Source: an uncultured Eubacteriales bacterium (lineage in GTDB: Bacteria > Bacillota > Clostridia > Lachnospirales > Lachnospiraceae). From it: DNA of 64,000 nt. The position numbers and the translations under genes are program-made. The stretch covers positions 131,279 through 195,278 of the forward strand of contig UQXZ01000001.1 of assembly GCA_900545225.1 (NCBI GenBank), in the 5' to 3' direction. Of this stretch, positions 62,546 through 64,000 are shown piece after piece. Each line of letters opens with the position of its first letter. The first letter of the stretch is position 1. The notes below the pieces were generated by a model. It did no database searches, was not told the DNA's origin, and saw only the letters and a program-made list of their open reading frames with translations.

Positions 62546-63868
62546 TTATATATGTTCTTTTAATTTCCTGTTTCTCATAATGTACAGGATAATTCCTATA
62601 ACCGTAACTATCATTTCCGTAACAGGGAATGCCATCCAGAGTCCTATTCTTCCACCAGCAAATAACATAATAAATGCCATTGGAATAATAAGGGCAAATC
62701 CTCTTAAGATAGATATGATATGTGCAGGAACAGGATATTCTGTAGAAGTAAAGAATATTGAAATAATTATATTAAATCCTACAAACGGGCAGGCAATATA
62801 ATATAATTTCAATCCCTCTTCTGCAATATACTGCAATGTTTCATTGTGTTCGCTGTTAAATATTGCTGCAACATATTCTGATCCGAAGAACATAACTGCA
62901 TATATGGCAGCCGCAAATGTTCCCATAAGTATAAGTCCGTATTTAAGGATCTTATTTACATTGCCATACTTACCCTTACCGTAGTTATGACTCATGATTG
63001 GCTGCATACCCTGTGAAATACCGGTAAACATTGAAACAACAATAAACCAGAGGTTTGCAATTACACCATATGCCGCAACTCCCGTATTACCTGCGATTTC
63101 CATAAACAGGAAGTTAAATACAATAAGAACTATACCTGTAGAGATTTCCGTTAAAAATGATGGGAAACCACTGGCAATAATACCTCCAATAGCCTTACCT
63201 GAAATCTTTGTTTTAACAACATGGAAAGTATTTTTCTTTCTTATGAAATACTGTATTGTTAAAATTAAACTGAAAACAGGTGACAAACATGTGGCAAGTA
63301 CCGCACCAAACATTCCCATACCAAATGGGAAAATAAATAACCAGTCGAGGAACATGTTAGACATACTTCCTACAATCATGGCTATCATTGATAAATGAGG
63401 CGCACCGTCATTTCTTACAAAGCACTGTACAATATTATTTAAAATAAATGCAGGTGAGAAAATCAGAAGCATTTTTAAATATATTTCAGTGTTAGCCATA
63501 ACCTGCTCGTCAGCTCCAAGAAGTGTCGCTATATTTCCTGAGAAAAATATACCAAGAATAACAAACACAATACCAAATATGGCTGTCATATACAGAGTAT
63601 TTGTAAATATCTTATTTCCCTCTTGCTGCTTCCCTCTACTTACCGCCAGAGTGTACTTTGTACCTCCACCCATACCGATCATAAGACCGGAGCCATTTAC
63701 AAGGCTGAATATAGGCAGGGCCAGATTGATGGCAGTCAGTCCATCAATACCGATTCCCATGGATATAAATAACGTATCCGCAAAAATGTAACAGGAAAGA
63801 GCAATCATTCCCAATACATTAAATGAGGTATACTTTATAAATATCTTGAAAATATTGTTTTCCGTCAT
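62546..63868 (-). CDS. MATE family efflux transporter
   Basis: 440 residues, about twelve membrane helices in two related halves. Family features: ISMGIGIDGLTAINLALPIFSLVNGSGLMIGMGGGTKY near the start, FVRNDGAPHLSMIAMIVGSMSNMFLDWLFIF, and ISQGMQPIMSHNYGKGKYGNVNKIL in the second half. Probably sodium- or proton-driven export of cations or drugs. No regulator is adjacent. Confidence 0.9.
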   Translation of the reverse strand: MTENNIFKIFIKYTSFNVLGMIALSCYIFADTLFISMGIGIDGLTAINLALPIFSLVNGSGLMIGMGGGTKYTLAVSRGKQQEGNKIFTNTLYMTAIFGIVFVILGIFFSGNIATLLGADEQVMANTEIYLKMLLIFSPAFILNNIVQCFVRNDGAPHLSMIAMIVGSMSNMFLDWLFIFPFGMGMFGAVLATCLSPVFSLILTIQYFIRKKNTFHVVKTKISGKAIGGIIASGFPSFLTEISTGIVLIVFNFLFMEIAGNTGVAAYGVIANLWFIVVSMFTGISQGMQPIMSHNYGKGKYGNVNKILKYGLILMGTFAAAIYAVMFFGSEYVAAIFNSEHNETLQYIAEEGLKLYYIACPFVGFNIIISIFFTSTEYPVPAHIISILRGFALIIPMAFIMLFAGGRIGLWMAFPVTEMIVTVIGIILYIMRNRKLKEHI

Positions 63869-63946
63869 TTTATTGTCATCTTATCCCTTTCTGTTACTTT
63901 TTAATCGTAAGACTTTACCTGATACATTAGATAAATCCTTATAAAA

Positions 63947-64000
63947 ATCGAGTAGGAGGAATTTCTCTTAAATGAGAAATTCCGACCTCTCACACCACCG
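63947..64000 (-). mobile_element. 3' end of a group II intron (domain VI and end of domain V)
   Basis: On the minus strand the last 54 bases read CGGTGGTGTGAGAGGTCGG, a 10-bp hairpin (GGAATTTCTC with GAGAAATTCC), then CCTCCTACTCGAT. This is the domain VI pattern, with a branch-point A in the 3' strand, that I know from many bacterial group II introns, and the intron should end near 63947. The ribozyme body and any reverse transcriptase lie beyond the window. It sits about 80 bases upstream of the MATE gene. Confidence 0.7.

Overview
The window looks like a chromosome segment of a low-GC anaerobic Firmicute, most likely a Lachnospiraceae-type Clostridium relative. Supporting signs are AT-rich intergenic DNA, strong AGGAG-type ribosome binding sites, an hrcA-grpE-dnaK-dnaJ operon under a CIRCE element, class III fructose bisphosphatase, a eukaryote-like NADP isocitrate dehydrogenase, single-chain PurL, a YoaK/DUF1275 protein, and folate C1 enzymes (FolD, FchA) with a CooS-type CO dehydrogenase. 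The last group suggests, but does not prove, Wood-Ljungdahl-type metabolism. Most genes lie on the minus strand.

Region by region (minus strand unless stated): 1-5.8 kb, ileS-fbp-apt, with a short structured leader ahead of ileS. 6.1-9.3 kb, a three-gene envelope-stress-like cluster resembling B. subtilis ydjI/ydjG/ydjH. 9.5-14.6 kb, the heat-shock operon. 14.6-20.6 kb, icd, purL and a HAD phosphatase. 20.7-22.0 kb, tRNA-Thr(CGT) (+) followed by remnants of an integrated element and a membrane-protein gene (+) with a broken 5' end. 22.1-28.7 kb, holA, mscL, folD, fchA, glnA and gltX. 28.9-32.4 kb, an alpha/beta hydrolase (+), tRNA-Leu(TAG) (+), trmB and a D-Ala-D-Ala carboxypeptidase (+). 32.4-36.5 kb, two close AGCS sodium:amino-acid symporter paralogues around a DUF1275 gene. 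36.5-44.8 kb, recG, a DAK2/Asp23 pair, rpmB, an HtrA protease and phosphoglucomutase.

The accessory region is 44.9-50.5 kb. It holds a 5'-truncated phage minor-head protein with a polymorphic-toxin (type 50-like) tail, and behind it a tandem series of YjcQ-like and small acidic genes in which two YjcQ copies are spliced to the end of a second phage-head-type toxin domain. After this come an RHH-like gene, a solitary HicB-like gene, an intact hicB behind a doubly broken hicA, and a tyrosine integrase (+) with a stop at codon 17. I read this as a decaying prophage or ICE island that kept a recombining toxin/antitoxin or immunity cassette array; it is the best candidate for an undescribed system here.

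The rest, 50.6-64 kb, is core-like: a DUF368 membrane protein, 3-hydroxyacyl-CoA dehydrogenase, a carbonic anhydrase lipoprotein, pfkA with a split chromate transporter, a lysophospholipase-like hydrolase, and a Y-family polymerase/YolD-like/folA cluster. The polymerase is preceded by a promoter overlapping a long palindrome with a LexA-like centre. Next are a CO dehydrogenase with an unusual histidine-rich N-terminus and a MATE transporter. At the very edge is the 3' end of a group II intron whose body lies outside the window.

All calls come from reading the sequence without database searches. Start codons were moved from the longest frame wherever a ribosome binding site clearly decided the issue.
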